NCBI GenBank assembly: GCA_965115825.1 | Contig: OZ220464.1 | Span: forward strand, 1,178,001-1,242,000 | DNA from: Bin87 sp965115825 | GTDB lineage: Bacteria; Chloroflexota; Dehalococcoidia; Lucifugimonadales; UBA3495 | DNA: 64,000 bases | Reading direction: 5' to 3' | Shown here: piece after piece, positions 25,318-32,867 of the stretch | Position numbering within the stretch: position 1 is the stretch's first letter | Layout of the letters: the number at the start of each line of letters is the position of its first letter | Translations under genes and position numbers: made by a program | The notes under the pieces: model-generated | What the model was told of the DNA's origin: nothing | Database searches by the model: none | What the model saw: only the letters and a program-made list of their open reading frames with translations

Positions 25318-26730
25318 TTAGTAGGCGCTGGACAGGTTCCCAGCAACAACGGAATCTCTGATGGTTTGGAGGGGGAGGTTGTGGGTTTGGGCGGCGGCAG
25401 TGATGTCGTCGTGTTCTGGGGAGGCGCTGACGATTTGGCCGGATAGGTATTTGCGCTTGAGGCGGATGGGGCCGTATTGGGTTTGGACGGTTATGGTGTC
25501 GCGTTGGGCGACGTAGCGGGTGATGGGCCGGACGCGAACGCCCAGAGTCGGGGTGTGCATCAGGACGGCTTCGGCCAGTTGGGTTTCGAGTTCGGCGGGG
25601 GCTAACGCCGAGAGCAGGATGGCGGGACGGTTTTTCTTCATCTGGATGGGAGTGTACCAGACGTCGATGGCGCCGGCGTTGAAGAGCTGCTCCATGGCGT
25701 AACCGAGCTGTTCACCGGTGGCGTTGTCGATGTTGGTTTCCAGGAGGATGACGTTGTCCTGCCAGTGGGCGAAGGGCTGCTCCGCGACAGGTTCGGAGTG
25801 AGAGGCGAGTTGCGGATGCCGGCTTTCCCCGGAATGCTGGGAGTGGGTCGTTTGGTTGCGGTAGGCGTCGAGGGCGGCGGCGCGGACGGTTTCCAGAGTA
25901 GGGGGTAGTGGTTTGCCGTCCGCTCGTGATGCGACAGCCTCGCCATGAGCGGATTGGGAAAGTTCTTGATGCCCGCTTTCGTGGGAATGACGGGATAAGT
26001 CGGCTTGGCCGAGCCAGAGGCGGAGGACGTTGGGGAAATCCGGCGGGTTCTTGCCGCCGATGCCGACGCCGATGCGGCTGATGGTCATAGCGGGCTGGCG
26101 ATAGGCGTGGGCCAGGGTAGTTATCAGGGCGGCGCCAGTGGGGGTGGTAAGCTCGCCGACGTTGGCGTAGATGGGACGCTGGGGAGCGACAGGGGCGTTG
26201 GCGGCGGCGATGATTTCCAGGGTGGCCGGGGCAGGATTGCTGTATCCGCCGGGCCGTCGGGGGCCGGTGGCTTCACCCAGAACCAGGGGGGATGCGTAGA
26301 TGCGTTGGACGCCGAGCTGCTCAAGGCCGTGGATAACGCCTACTACGTCAACCAGGGTATCGGCGTCGGCGAGTTCGTGGAGGTGGATTTGGTCGGGGCT
26401 GGCGCCGTGGACTCGCGCTTCAGCGGCGAAGAGGGCGTTGAGGACGGCGACGGCGACTCTGCGAGTCCGGTCGGAGAGAGCAGTGGCGTCAGCTACGGCG
26501 TCAAGCATCTGGGCAGGAGCGTAGCGGGGGGCGTCGGTGGTGTCCACCAAAACGCGGGAGCCGCGGACTTGGCAACGGGTTTCGGCGGCGGCGGAGATGC
26601 GGACGTTGAGGATCTGCAGGGACGCTACGGCGTCGCAGAGGGCGTCCAGAGGGAGGCCGGCGTCGAGGAGGGAGCCAAGGAGCATATCGCCACTGGCGCC
26701 GCCGATGGACTGGATGTAGGCGATTGTCAT
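25318..26730 (-). CDS. larC: Nickel insertion protein LarC, with two in-frame insertions
   Basis: LarC inserts nickel into the pincer cofactor of lactate racemase. AYIQSIGGASGDMLLGSLLD is the family start. IHLHELADADTLVDVVG and the C-terminal ETNIDNATGEQLGYAMEQLF are diagnostic. The ATG at 26730 is at that start; the longer frame to 26778 is not family-like. The protein is long at 470 residues because two low-similarity inserts, around SHESGHQELSQS and HSGESRHPQL, are encoded by REP-like palindromes at 25965-25994 and 25815-25841. larE lies 149 bases upstream on the same strand; larB is not in the window. Confidence 0.88.
   Translation of the reverse strand: MTIAYIQSIGGASGDMLLGSLLDAGLPLDALCDAVASLQILNVRISAAAETRCQVRGSRVLVDTTDAPRYAPAQMLDAVADATALSDRTRRVAVAVLNALFAAEARVHGASPDQIHLHELADADTLVDVVGVIHGLEQLGVQRIYASPLVLGEATGPRRPGGYSNPAPATLEIIAAANAPVAPQRPIYANVGELTTPTGAALITTLAHAYRQPAMTISRIGVGIGGKNPPDFPNVLRLWLGQADLSRHSHESGHQELSQSAHGEAVASRADGKPLPPTLETVRAAALDAYRNQTTHSQHSGESRHPQLASHSEPVAEQPFAHWQDNVILLETNIDNATGEQLGYAMEQLFNAGAIDVWYTPIQMKKNRPAILLSALAPAELETQLAEAVLMHTPTLGVRVRPITRYVAQRDTITVQTQYGPIRLKRKYLSGQIVSASPEHDDITAAAQTHNLPLQTIRDSVVAGNLSSAY
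25815..25841 (+). repeat. REP-like palindrome inside larC, element 1
   Basis: The core is GCCGGCTTTCCCCGGAATGC, a variant of the CCCGCTTTCGCGGGAATG element, inserted in frame in larC. Confidence 0.65.
25965..25994 (+). repeat. REP-like palindrome inside larC, element 2
   Basis: The core is CCCGCTTTCGTGGGAATGAC, inserted in frame in larC. Confidence 0.75.
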
Positions 26731-26789
26731 GTTTTTAGAGTGGACCGGATGAACAGGATTGCAGGATTGGGGGGTCATTGGGATTTAGC

Positions 26790-26817
26790 GGATTCCCGTT
26801 TACGTGGGAGTGGCAGG
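26790..26817 (+). repeat. REP-like palindrome between larC and larE, element 3
   Basis: The core is GATTCCCGTTTACGTGGGAG. A partial GGATTT-type stub (GCAGGATTGGGGGG) lies just before it. Confidence 0.6.
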
Positions 26818-26879
26818 CGTTGATGCGCGGATGTCGGGGTGATGCTGGCATGACGGGGACGCTGAGGGTGTGTCGGGTA

Positions 26880-27686
26880 TTATTTGAGGGCGTCGTTGAG
26901 GCTGCCGGAGCGCAGGGGGTTGAGGTCGAGGGAGACCCAGAGGTAGCCGAGGGCTTTGATGCGGGCGGCGATTTCATCACGGCGGGCGAATGCCAGTTCC
27001 ATGTCGGCGGCGGCTATTTCGATGCGGCAAAGGTTATCATGGTGGCGGGCGCGGACTTCACGGAGGCCGAGGTCGCGGAGGATGTCCTCGGCGGCTTCGA
27101 TGCGGCGGAGGGATTCCAGGGTTACGGGCGTGCCGTAGGGGATGCGGGAGGACAGGCAAGGCTGGGCGGGCTTGTCCCACAGGGGCACTCCGAGCCACTG
27201 GGCGGCGGCGCGAACCTGGGCTTTGTCCATCTGGGCCTCGACCATGGGGCTGCGCACTTTGCGCTCGGCGGCGGCGGCCATGCCGGGGCGGTAGTCGCCG
27301 AGGTCATCGGTGTTGGCGCCGTTGGCAATCCAAGCGTAGCCTTCGGCGGCGGCGAGGGCGGCCAGCCGGTCGTAGAGCTCGGTTTTGCAGAAGTAGCAGC
27401 GTTGGGGGGAATTGGCGACGTAGCCCTCGCGCTGCAGTTCGTTAGTGTTGATGATGCGGTGGTTGAGGTTGAATTGGGCGGCGACAGCCTCGGCGTCGGC
27501 AAGGTCGCGGGCGGCGAGGGCAGGAGAGAGGGCGGTGACGGCCAAGGCGCGGCTACCCAACGCGCGCTGGGCGGCCACCGCCAGGAGAGTGCTGTCGACG
27601 CCACCGGAGCAGGCGATGATTACGGAGTCCATTTTGCGGAGGATGGACTCGAGGCGGGGGAGGCAGGGGGGAGGTGTGTTTTTCAT
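26880..27686 (-). CDS. larE: Sacrificial sulfur transferase LarE
   Basis: LarE donates sulfur to form the thiocarboxylates of the nickel-pincer nucleotide. The PP-loop SGGVDST is at 27-33. RCYFCK at 96-101 and the sulfur-donating Cys177 in QPCLSSRIPYG match characterised LarE, and 268 residues is the usual length. It is followed by larC on the same strand. The substrate enzyme, a lactate-racemase-like LarA, is not in this window. Confidence 0.9.
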   Translation of the reverse strand: MKNTPPPCLPRLESILRKMDSVIIACSGGVDSTLLAVAAQRALGSRALAVTALSPALAARDLADAEAVAAQFNLNHRIINTNELQREGYVANSPQRCYFCKTELYDRLAALAAAEGYAWIANGANTDDLGDYRPGMAAAAERKVRSPMVEAQMDKAQVRAAAQWLGVPLWDKPAQPCLSSRIPYGTPVTLESLRRIEAAEDILRDLGLREVRARHHDNLCRIEIAAADMELAFARRDEIAARIKALGYLWVSLDLNPLRSGSLNDALK

Positions 27687-27740
27687 GAATGCACAGGATA
27701 GACGCGATTTTGAGGTTTGAAATGATGGGGCTGATGCGCG

Positions 27741-28859
27741 TTAGTTTCCGGATTCAATGAACTCGCGGAAGCTTGCCACGTGCCGGTCAAGTTTCGGTAA
27801 GTCGGGGTGATTCGGTTTGCTACGAGCGATTTCACCCAAGAATCGCAGCAGACTATTGGCATTGTGCGTGCTGTCGCTTTTCCACCACTGAGAGCAGACG
27901 TAGAATCTGCCTGCGTACAGATGCGCCCAATACCTGCCATGGCCATTGATTTTTATGCCTTGCTGGCGTTCTCTGATGAGAGCGTGGTTGCCAATTTTGA
28001 GGGACAGATGTCTGGAGCAGTACCAGTAGTCCATCAGGTTGCGTAGATCGGCGTCCTCAAGGAGGGTTGGAGATTCTTCAAGCAAGGTTTTCATCAAGCC
28101 CCGCACCAAGTCCTGCAATGACTGTCCGGTGGTTGGGGTTCGGGGGCTGTGAGTGTTACTGAATTCGTACGATAGATTCCCGCTTTCGCGGGAATCGGTT
28201 AGGCTGAGTGAAAGGCGGCTGGGGTCGCTCTTTTGACGTGCTGGAGACGTGCTGGATAGGTTGAGGAGTTTGACAGCGCGGATGAACAACTCGGCAGTGT
28301 TAGCTACGGCATCTGCTTTTCCCAGCGTTTGCCGAACGATTTGGTCATACCAGTTCTCGTTAGTGATTAAGTGCCAGTTCACGTTGGGGTATTGCTCGCG
28401 CAGAGCAGCAAAGGCACTCTCCAAATCCGCCTGAACCCCCTTACGCACTATCGGCGATACGAAGTAGATGTGTAGGTCGCTTCCCGGTGGGTTATACGGG
28501 GCCAGCAGGAGGTAAGAACGCAGCATTTTCTTGAGTATTCGGTTAGCAACGCCGCCTGCATAGTTCAAGCCGGCTTCATGGAAAGCGACGTCCATGGCGT
28601 GGAGATTGCTGTTCTGGTCAATGCCGATTACGTCTATTTCGCCTTGCCTCATAAACTGCGCTACGCTGTCAGTCTTTTTGAAAACGCCGCCATCGGGGTC
28701 AAAGCACCGGCGCATTTCCTGAAACATGGCATCCAGTTCCGCGTCGGTTTTGCGCTTTGTCCAGTGTTCGGACGACTTCCAGTTGGTTTGCACCAGCCAG
28801 CAGCCCTCGACATGGCGCAGGTAGGAATAGCAGAGAGATTCGCCGATTTCAATTTTCAT
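27741..28859 (-). CDS. Uncharacterised protein with a possible nuclease-like motif, carrying a palindrome insert
   Basis: 372 residues with no signal peptide. GEIDVIGID (about 93-101) followed by LHAMDVAFHEAGLNY could be an acidic nuclease-like core of PD-(D/E)xK type, but I cannot confirm the fold. A middle stretch with LTDSRESGNLSYEFS is encoded by a perfect REP-like palindrome at 28175-28196 and is likely an inserted linker. The composition is A/T-richer than neighbours, which suggests an acquired gene. It lies between larE and a divergent glyoxalase. It could be a defence effector, but there is no clear partner. Confidence 0.5.
   Translation of the reverse strand: MKIEIGESLCYSYLRHVEGCWLVQTNWKSSEHWTKRKTDAELDAMFQEMRRCFDPDGGVFKKTDSVAQFMRQGEIDVIGIDQNSNLHAMDVAFHEAGLNYAGGVANRILKKMLRSYLLLAPYNPPGSDLHIYFVSPIVRKGVQADLESAFAALREQYPNVNWHLITNENWYDQIVRQTLGKADAVANTAELFIRAVKLLNLSSTSPARQKSDPSRLSLSLTDSRESGNLSYEFSNTHSPRTPTTGQSLQDLVRGLMKTLLEESPTLLEDADLRNLMDYWYCSRHLSLKIGNHALIRERQQGIKINGHGRYWAHLYAGRFYVCSQWWKSDSTHNANSLLRFLGEIARSKPNHPDLPKLDRHVASFREFIESGN
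28175..28196 (+). repeat. REP-like palindrome inside the gene at 27741, element 4
   Basis: A perfect GATTCCCGC arm, TTTC loop and GCGGGAATC arm. Confidence 0.85.
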
Positions 28860-29013
28860 GGACGCGCCTCGTCGGGATTTGGCAGTTAGGGATGGGGTTG
28901 GCGGGTTGTGGCATAATGGCTGGCGGTCGGGGCGGGCTTTGTGTCGCCGGGGTCGCCGGGAGGGATTCTGCTGGGTATTCTACTACAATTTTGGAGTTGG
29001 TTGGGAGTTGGCT

Positions 29014-29370
29014 ATGACGGTGCAGAGCATCAGCGCGATTACACTGGCGGTGCGGGATATGGCGCGGTCGGTGGCGTTTTATCATGATGGGGCGGGGATG
29101 CCGGTTCTGTACGGGGGGCCGGATGCGGGATTTACGTCGCTGAGCGTCGGCGACGGGTATTTGAACCTGATTCTGGTTGAGGATGTGGCAGTGCGCTGGT
29201 GGGGTCGGTGTATCCTGTACGTGGATGATGTGGATTCGCACCATCGGAGGATGGTAGCGGCCGGGTACGCGCCGGACGGGGAGCCGGCGGACGCGCCGTG
29301 GCGGGAACGGTATTATCACATTACGGACCCGGATGGACATGAGATCAGCTTTGCGCGGCCGCTGGGGTAG
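29014..29370 (+). CDS. Glyoxalase/bleomycin-resistance (VOC) family protein
   Basis: A single VOC domain of 118 residues: ISAITLAVRDMARSVAFYHD at the start and YYHITDPDGHEISFARPL at the end, with the usual metal-site acidic residue in the DGHEI segment. Such proteins bind a metal and act on small molecules; the substrate is unknown. The ATG at 29014 begins the fold. Upstream, CATAAT near 28912 is a possible -10. Confidence 0.82.
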   Translation: MTVQSISAITLAVRDMARSVAFYHDGAGMPVLYGGPDAGFTSLSVGDGYLNLILVEDVAVRWWGRCILYVDDVDSHHRRMVAAGYAPDGEPADAPWRERYYHITDPDGHEISFARPLG

Positions 29371-29479
29371 AGGGTGGTTTTTATCGGTAGGCAAGGGTGC
29401 GGGTCGGTAGGCAAGGGTGCGGGATGGAAAGGTATCGTCCGTAGGGCTGACGGTCTGCCCCGGGTTTTAGCGGTAGGCA

Positions 29480-30045
29480 ATGGTTCAGGATGAACAGGGT
29501 ACACCGGTATAGACCGCTGCGGCTGTCTATACCCATTGGCAAAAGGGGATGAACAGGATACGCGGGGATAGACGTCGATGGTCACATCCTCCGCCGGCGT
29601 CAGGGATGAACAGGGTACGCGGGGGTAGATGTCCGCCCAGGACGCCGCCGGACTCGGCGTTGGGAGATAAACAGGACACGTGGGGATTAGCCAACTCGGA
29701 GGTCTGGGCGCTCTGGCCTAGTGAGAAAGGACGAGCAAGACACGGGAGATAGTTCTAGGCCCCACCGGGGTACGGTAAGGAGAGACAGGAAAATGTGTTG
29801 CTTGACCAGGATAGACCCCGGCGGTAGGTATGGCAGCGCGCGAAGATTTGGTGGACGAGGATGCTGTGATAGCCTCTGGGCGGGGGTATGGCAGCGTGTG
29901 GGTATGGATAATGGACTATGTGGGGATAAACCCCGGCGCTGCTGGTTTCGCTGACAGAGGGGAATATCGCGCGGGCAGACCGCAGATAGACCCCAACGTT
30001 GCCGGTTTTGTCGGTATGCAGGCAAGGGATAGGCGGCATGGGCCG
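29480..30045 (+). repeat. Degenerate tandem array, about nine units of ~60 bp
   Basis: The TAG of a GGGGATAGAC-like motif recurs at 29510, 29569, 29626, 29688, 29750, 29812, 29870, 29927 and 29987, so intervals are 57-62. The first three units also share GGATGAACAGGRTA (29488, 29547, 29604). The rest of each unit is variable. It fills the 29371-30112 spacer before pyrF; no gene is seen there. Confidence 0.75.
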
Positions 30046-30059
30046 GATTTCGTGGTTGT

Positions 30060-30065
30060 TATAAT
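30060..30065 (+). promoter_or_regulatory. TATAAT -10 of pyrF
   Basis: TATAAT lies 48 bases before the pyrF ATG and immediately after the 60-bp array. The -35 is not clear. Confidence 0.45.
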
Positions 30066-30094
30066 TCCGCTGGGGGGTTTGAGAAATCGTTGGG

Positions 30095-30122
30095 AGCAGG
30101 ATTTGGGGATTTATGGGATTGA
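30095..30122 (+). repeat. GGATTT-like repeat fragment over the pyrF start
   Basis: CAGGATTTGGGGATTT is followed by ATGGGATTG. The repeat-like sequence supplies the start codon and the purine-rich stretch before it. Confidence 0.45.
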
Positions 30123-30994
30123 CCGGATTTGTTGACAGATTGCAAGAGGCGTGCGATGCGGCGCGGAGCCTGGTTTGCGTGGGGCTGGACGTGAATCCGG
30201 CGTTGATGCCGGCGGCGGTCGCGGGACAGGCTCGCTACGAAGGGGATGGCGGCGCGTCCGAAAGGGCGACGGTGGAGTTTAACCGGGCGATTGTGGACGC
30301 TACGGGGGATTTGGCGTGCGCGTTTAAGCCGAACATTGCATTTTACGAGGCGTTGGGGATGCCGGGAATGCGGGCGCTGGAGGCGACTATTACGCATATT
30401 CGGGACGCTGCGCCGCATTGCGTCATCATCGGAGATTGCAAGCGGGGCGATATTGGGAGTACGGCAGAGGCTTACGCGACGGCGATGTTTGAGGTTTGGG
30501 GATTTGATGCGGTTACGGTGAATCCATGGGGAGGGCTGGATACGGTGAAGCCGTGGCTGGGGCGGGCTGACCGGGGGGTATTCGTGTGGTGCCGGGGGTC
30601 GAATCCGGGGGCGGCGGATCTGCAGGATTTGGTGGTTGACGGAGGGGAGCCGGCGTATATGCGGCTGGCTCGGGATTTGGCAGGGTTGTCGTCGGTGGGA
30701 AACCTGGGGCTAGTGGTGGGAGCGACAGCGCCGGAGCAGCTGGCGGCGGTGCGGAGCGTCTGCCCAGCTATGCCGCTGCTGATTCCGGGCGTGGGCGCGC
30801 AAGGCGGGGATTTGGAGGCCAGCGTACGGAATGGGGTTGACGCTGCCGGTCGGCTGGCGGTCATCAACTCCGGGAGGGGGATAATTTACGCATCGTCGGG
30901 GGCGGATTTTGCGGAGGCGGCGCGGGCGGCTGCGGGACAGCTGCGGGAGGGAATTAGCGCAACGCTGCGTGAGATGGGGCTGGGGTGGGAGTAA
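30113..30994 (+). CDS. pyrF: Orotidine 5'-phosphate decarboxylase
   Basis: The last step of UMP synthesis. LVCVGLDVNPALMP (20-33), AFKPNIAFYEALG, and the catalytic GDCKRGDIGSTAEAY with Asp108, Lys110 and Asp113 identify it. The 293-residue length is that of the longer type-2 PyrF group. The start is correct by family alignment (FVDRLQEAC), yet it lies in a repeat-like sequence. No other pyrimidine gene is nearby. Confidence 0.92.
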   Translation: MGLTGFVDRLQEACDAARSLVCVGLDVNPALMPAAVAGQARYEGDGGASERATVEFNRAIVDATGDLACAFKPNIAFYEALGMPGMRALEATITHIRDAAPHCVIIGDCKRGDIGSTAEAYATAMFEVWGFDAVTVNPWGGLDTVKPWLGRADRGVFVWCRGSNPGAADLQDLVVDGGEPAYMRLARDLAGLSSVGNLGLVVGATAPEQLAAVRSVCPAMPLLIPGVGAQGGDLEASVRNGVDAAGRLAVINSGRGIIYASSGADFAEAARAAAGQLREGISATLREMGLGWE

Positions 30995-31010
30995 TTTCTT
31001 GTGGGTGGGC

Positions 31011-31052
31011 TGTCTGCATCAGGATGCGCCGGATTCGGGGATTTTCCAAATG
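31011..31052 (+). repeat. 45-bp GGATTT dispersed repeat, diverged copy 7
   Basis: The pattern is TGTCTGCATCAGGATGCGCC, then CGGGGATTTTCCAAATG. It is more diverged than the other copies. Confidence 0.6.
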
Positions 31053-31124
31053 CCCGCCGAATGCTTACGGGCGCGGGTATGATAGGGGGCGGGGCCGGAG
31101 TGAACGGTAACGTATGAAGGTGAT

Positions 31125-31496
31125 ATGAGTACGAACGGGAATTTGACGGGACGACCTCGGGCAGTCGACTTGAAAGCCGGCGATTTGGTGCGGCTGAGGA
31201 AGGCGCATCCGTGCGGCGGGGTTTGGTGGCTGGTGAGCCGGATGGAAGGCGACGTTGGGCTGCGCTGTGAGACGTGCGGTCGTTGCGTGAGGGTTCCGCG
31301 GGTTAGGATTGAGCGGCGGATACGGGAGATTGTGCGGGGGGAGAGGGAGGCGGTGGGCGTCGAAGGGTCGGCCAGGGATGACGCGGCGAGCAGTAATTTG
31401 CCGGCTAGAGGCGACGTGGAGGGCGGCGCATCAGCGGCGGCGGGCGGTGAAGCGAGGGCTGGGGAGGCGGTGGTCAGCGGCGGGCGGATTACGTGA
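31125..31496 (+). CDS. DUF951 family protein with acidic/Ala-rich tail
   Basis: The first 65 residues match DUF951: DLKAGDLVRLRKAHPCGG, WWLVSRMEGDVGLRCETCGR and VRVPRVRIERRIREI. The CETC knuckle and HPCG are conserved. The final 50 residues are Ala/Gly/Glu-rich and look disordered. The family is small, possibly nucleic-acid binding, with unknown function. TATGAT at 31078-31083 is a likely -10. The stop overlaps the GTG start of the MFS gene by 4 bases, so the two are translationally coupled. Confidence 0.82.
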   Translation: MSTNGNLTGRPRAVDLKAGDLVRLRKAHPCGGVWWLVSRMEGDVGLRCETCGRCVRVPRVRIERRIREIVRGEREAVGVEGSARDDAASSNLPARGDVEGGASAAAGGEARAGEAVVSGGRIT

Positions 31497-32791
31497 GAGC
31501 GGAGGGCATACGGGCGTCTCTGACGGGTCGCTATCGGGGGGTGTCGCTGCTGTGCGTGGTGGTGGCGCTGAATAGCTTTGGCATGGGGGCGATTGCGCCG
31601 GCGCTGCCGCTGTTTCTGGAGCGGGAGTACGGCGTAACGGCGGCGGAAGTAGGTATTGCGGTGGGTCTGTTCGGGTTCGGACGGCTGGTGACCAGTCTGC
31701 CGGCCGGGTATCTGGCGCAACGATATGGGCGGAAGAGGGTGCTGGGGTTGGGAGCGGCTATCAACGTGATAGGCGCGGCGATGGTGTCGGTGTCGTTCAG
31801 CTACGCCTGGCTGACGGGATGGCGGTTCGTTTCCGGTTTCGGGGGAAGCATCTTTCTGACGGTGGCGACGATATACCTGAGGGACGAAGCGACGCCGGAG
31901 ACGAGGGGCCGGCTGCTGAGTTTGCAGGAGTTGAGCATCCTGGCCGGGCAGACGCTGGGGCCGCTGCTGGGGGGATATCTGGCAGATTATTACGGGCTGC
32001 GGATTCCGTTGTATGCTCAGGCGGCCTTGATGGCGGCGTCGCTGGCGGTGATTGTGACGGCGCTGCCGGAATCGCGATGGCGGGAAGAGGCGGAAGCGCG
32101 GCGCGCGGCAGGACGGCAAGAAGCGGCGGCAGCATCGGGACGGGAAGCGTCAGCGGCGGCCGGGCGGGGACGGAGGGCCGAAGGGCGGACAGGGCGGGAA
32201 CGGGGGGCGATGTGGCGGCTCATATTCAGCCCGGCGTTTATCTTCGTGGGGCTGTTCGCGCTGATGATTGTGGCGAACCGACAGGGCGGTCGGTTCAGCG
32301 TGATGCCGCTGTTCGCGCAGGAGAAGGGGTTTGAGCCGGGCCATCTGGGAGTGTGGATTTCCATTACGCACTTTCCGCAGCTTTTCACTACGCTGGCGTC
32401 GGGGTATCTTTCGGATCGGTTCGGACGGAAGACGCCGATAATCCCGTCCATAGCACTGATTTGTCTGGGGATAGCGGCGTTTGTATGGGCGGGGAGTTTG
32501 TGGCAGCTGCTGCTGTCGGGTGTACTGCTGGGGCTGGGGGAAGGGCTGGGCAGCCCGGCCAGCACGGTGTTTTTTGCGGACATTGCGCCGCCCGGGATGG
32601 AAGGGGTCACGATAGGACTGCTGCGAACCTTTGGCGGCGTGGGCACGATTGCCGGGGCACTGGCACTGGGAGCGATTGCGGATGTGGCCGGGTTTTCGTG
32701 GTCGCTGTGGGTTGACGGCATAGCGCTGGCAGCGGCGGGTTTGGGGGTGATGATACTGGTGCGGGAGACTTACCGAGTGCGGCGGGGGTAG
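31493..32791 (+). CDS. MFS transporter (drug-efflux type)
   Basis: 432 residues with about 12 helices. The loop-2/3 motif AGYLAQRYGRKRVLG (about 64-78) and a second-half copy SGYLSDRFGRKTPI show the duplicated MFS fold. MGAIAPALPLFLEREYGVT is typical of the DHA1 efflux group. A basic Ala/Arg-rich central loop (about 200-240) separates the halves. The substrate is unknown. GTG start, overlapping the DUF951 stop. Confidence 0.85.
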   Translation: MRAEGIRASLTGRYRGVSLLCVVVALNSFGMGAIAPALPLFLEREYGVTAAEVGIAVGLFGFGRLVTSLPAGYLAQRYGRKRVLGLGAAINVIGAAMVSVSFSYAWLTGWRFVSGFGGSIFLTVATIYLRDEATPETRGRLLSLQELSILAGQTLGPLLGGYLADYYGLRIPLYAQAALMAASLAVIVTALPESRWREEAEARRAAGRQEAAAASGREASAAAGRGRRAEGRTGRERGAMWRLIFSPAFIFVGLFALMIVANRQGGRFSVMPLFAQEKGFEPGHLGVWISITHFPQLFTTLASGYLSDRFGRKTPIIPSIALICLGIAAFVWAGSLWQLLLSGVLLGLGEGLGSPASTVFFADIAPPGMEGVTIGLLRTFGGVGTIAGALALGAIADVAGFSWSLWVDGIALAAAGLGVMILVRETYRVRRG

Positions 32792-32793
32792 AT

Positions 32794-32828
32794 CTGTAAG
32801 CCGCCGCCAGGCTGGCGGCGGCTTACAG
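32794..32828. terminator. Bidirectional terminator hairpin
   Basis: A perfect 16-base stem (CTGTAAGCCGCCGCCA and its complement) with a 3-base loop, between two convergent genes. There is no clear T tract. Confidence 0.75.
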
Positions 32829-32867
32829 GGGTTACCGGGCGCGACAGGGGTGGAGGTATCGTCGGGT

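Noticed and set aside
29480..30045. CRISPR array
   Set aside because: The period is CRISPR-like, but the would-be repeat is degenerate, units vary from 57 to 62 bp and no cas genes are present.
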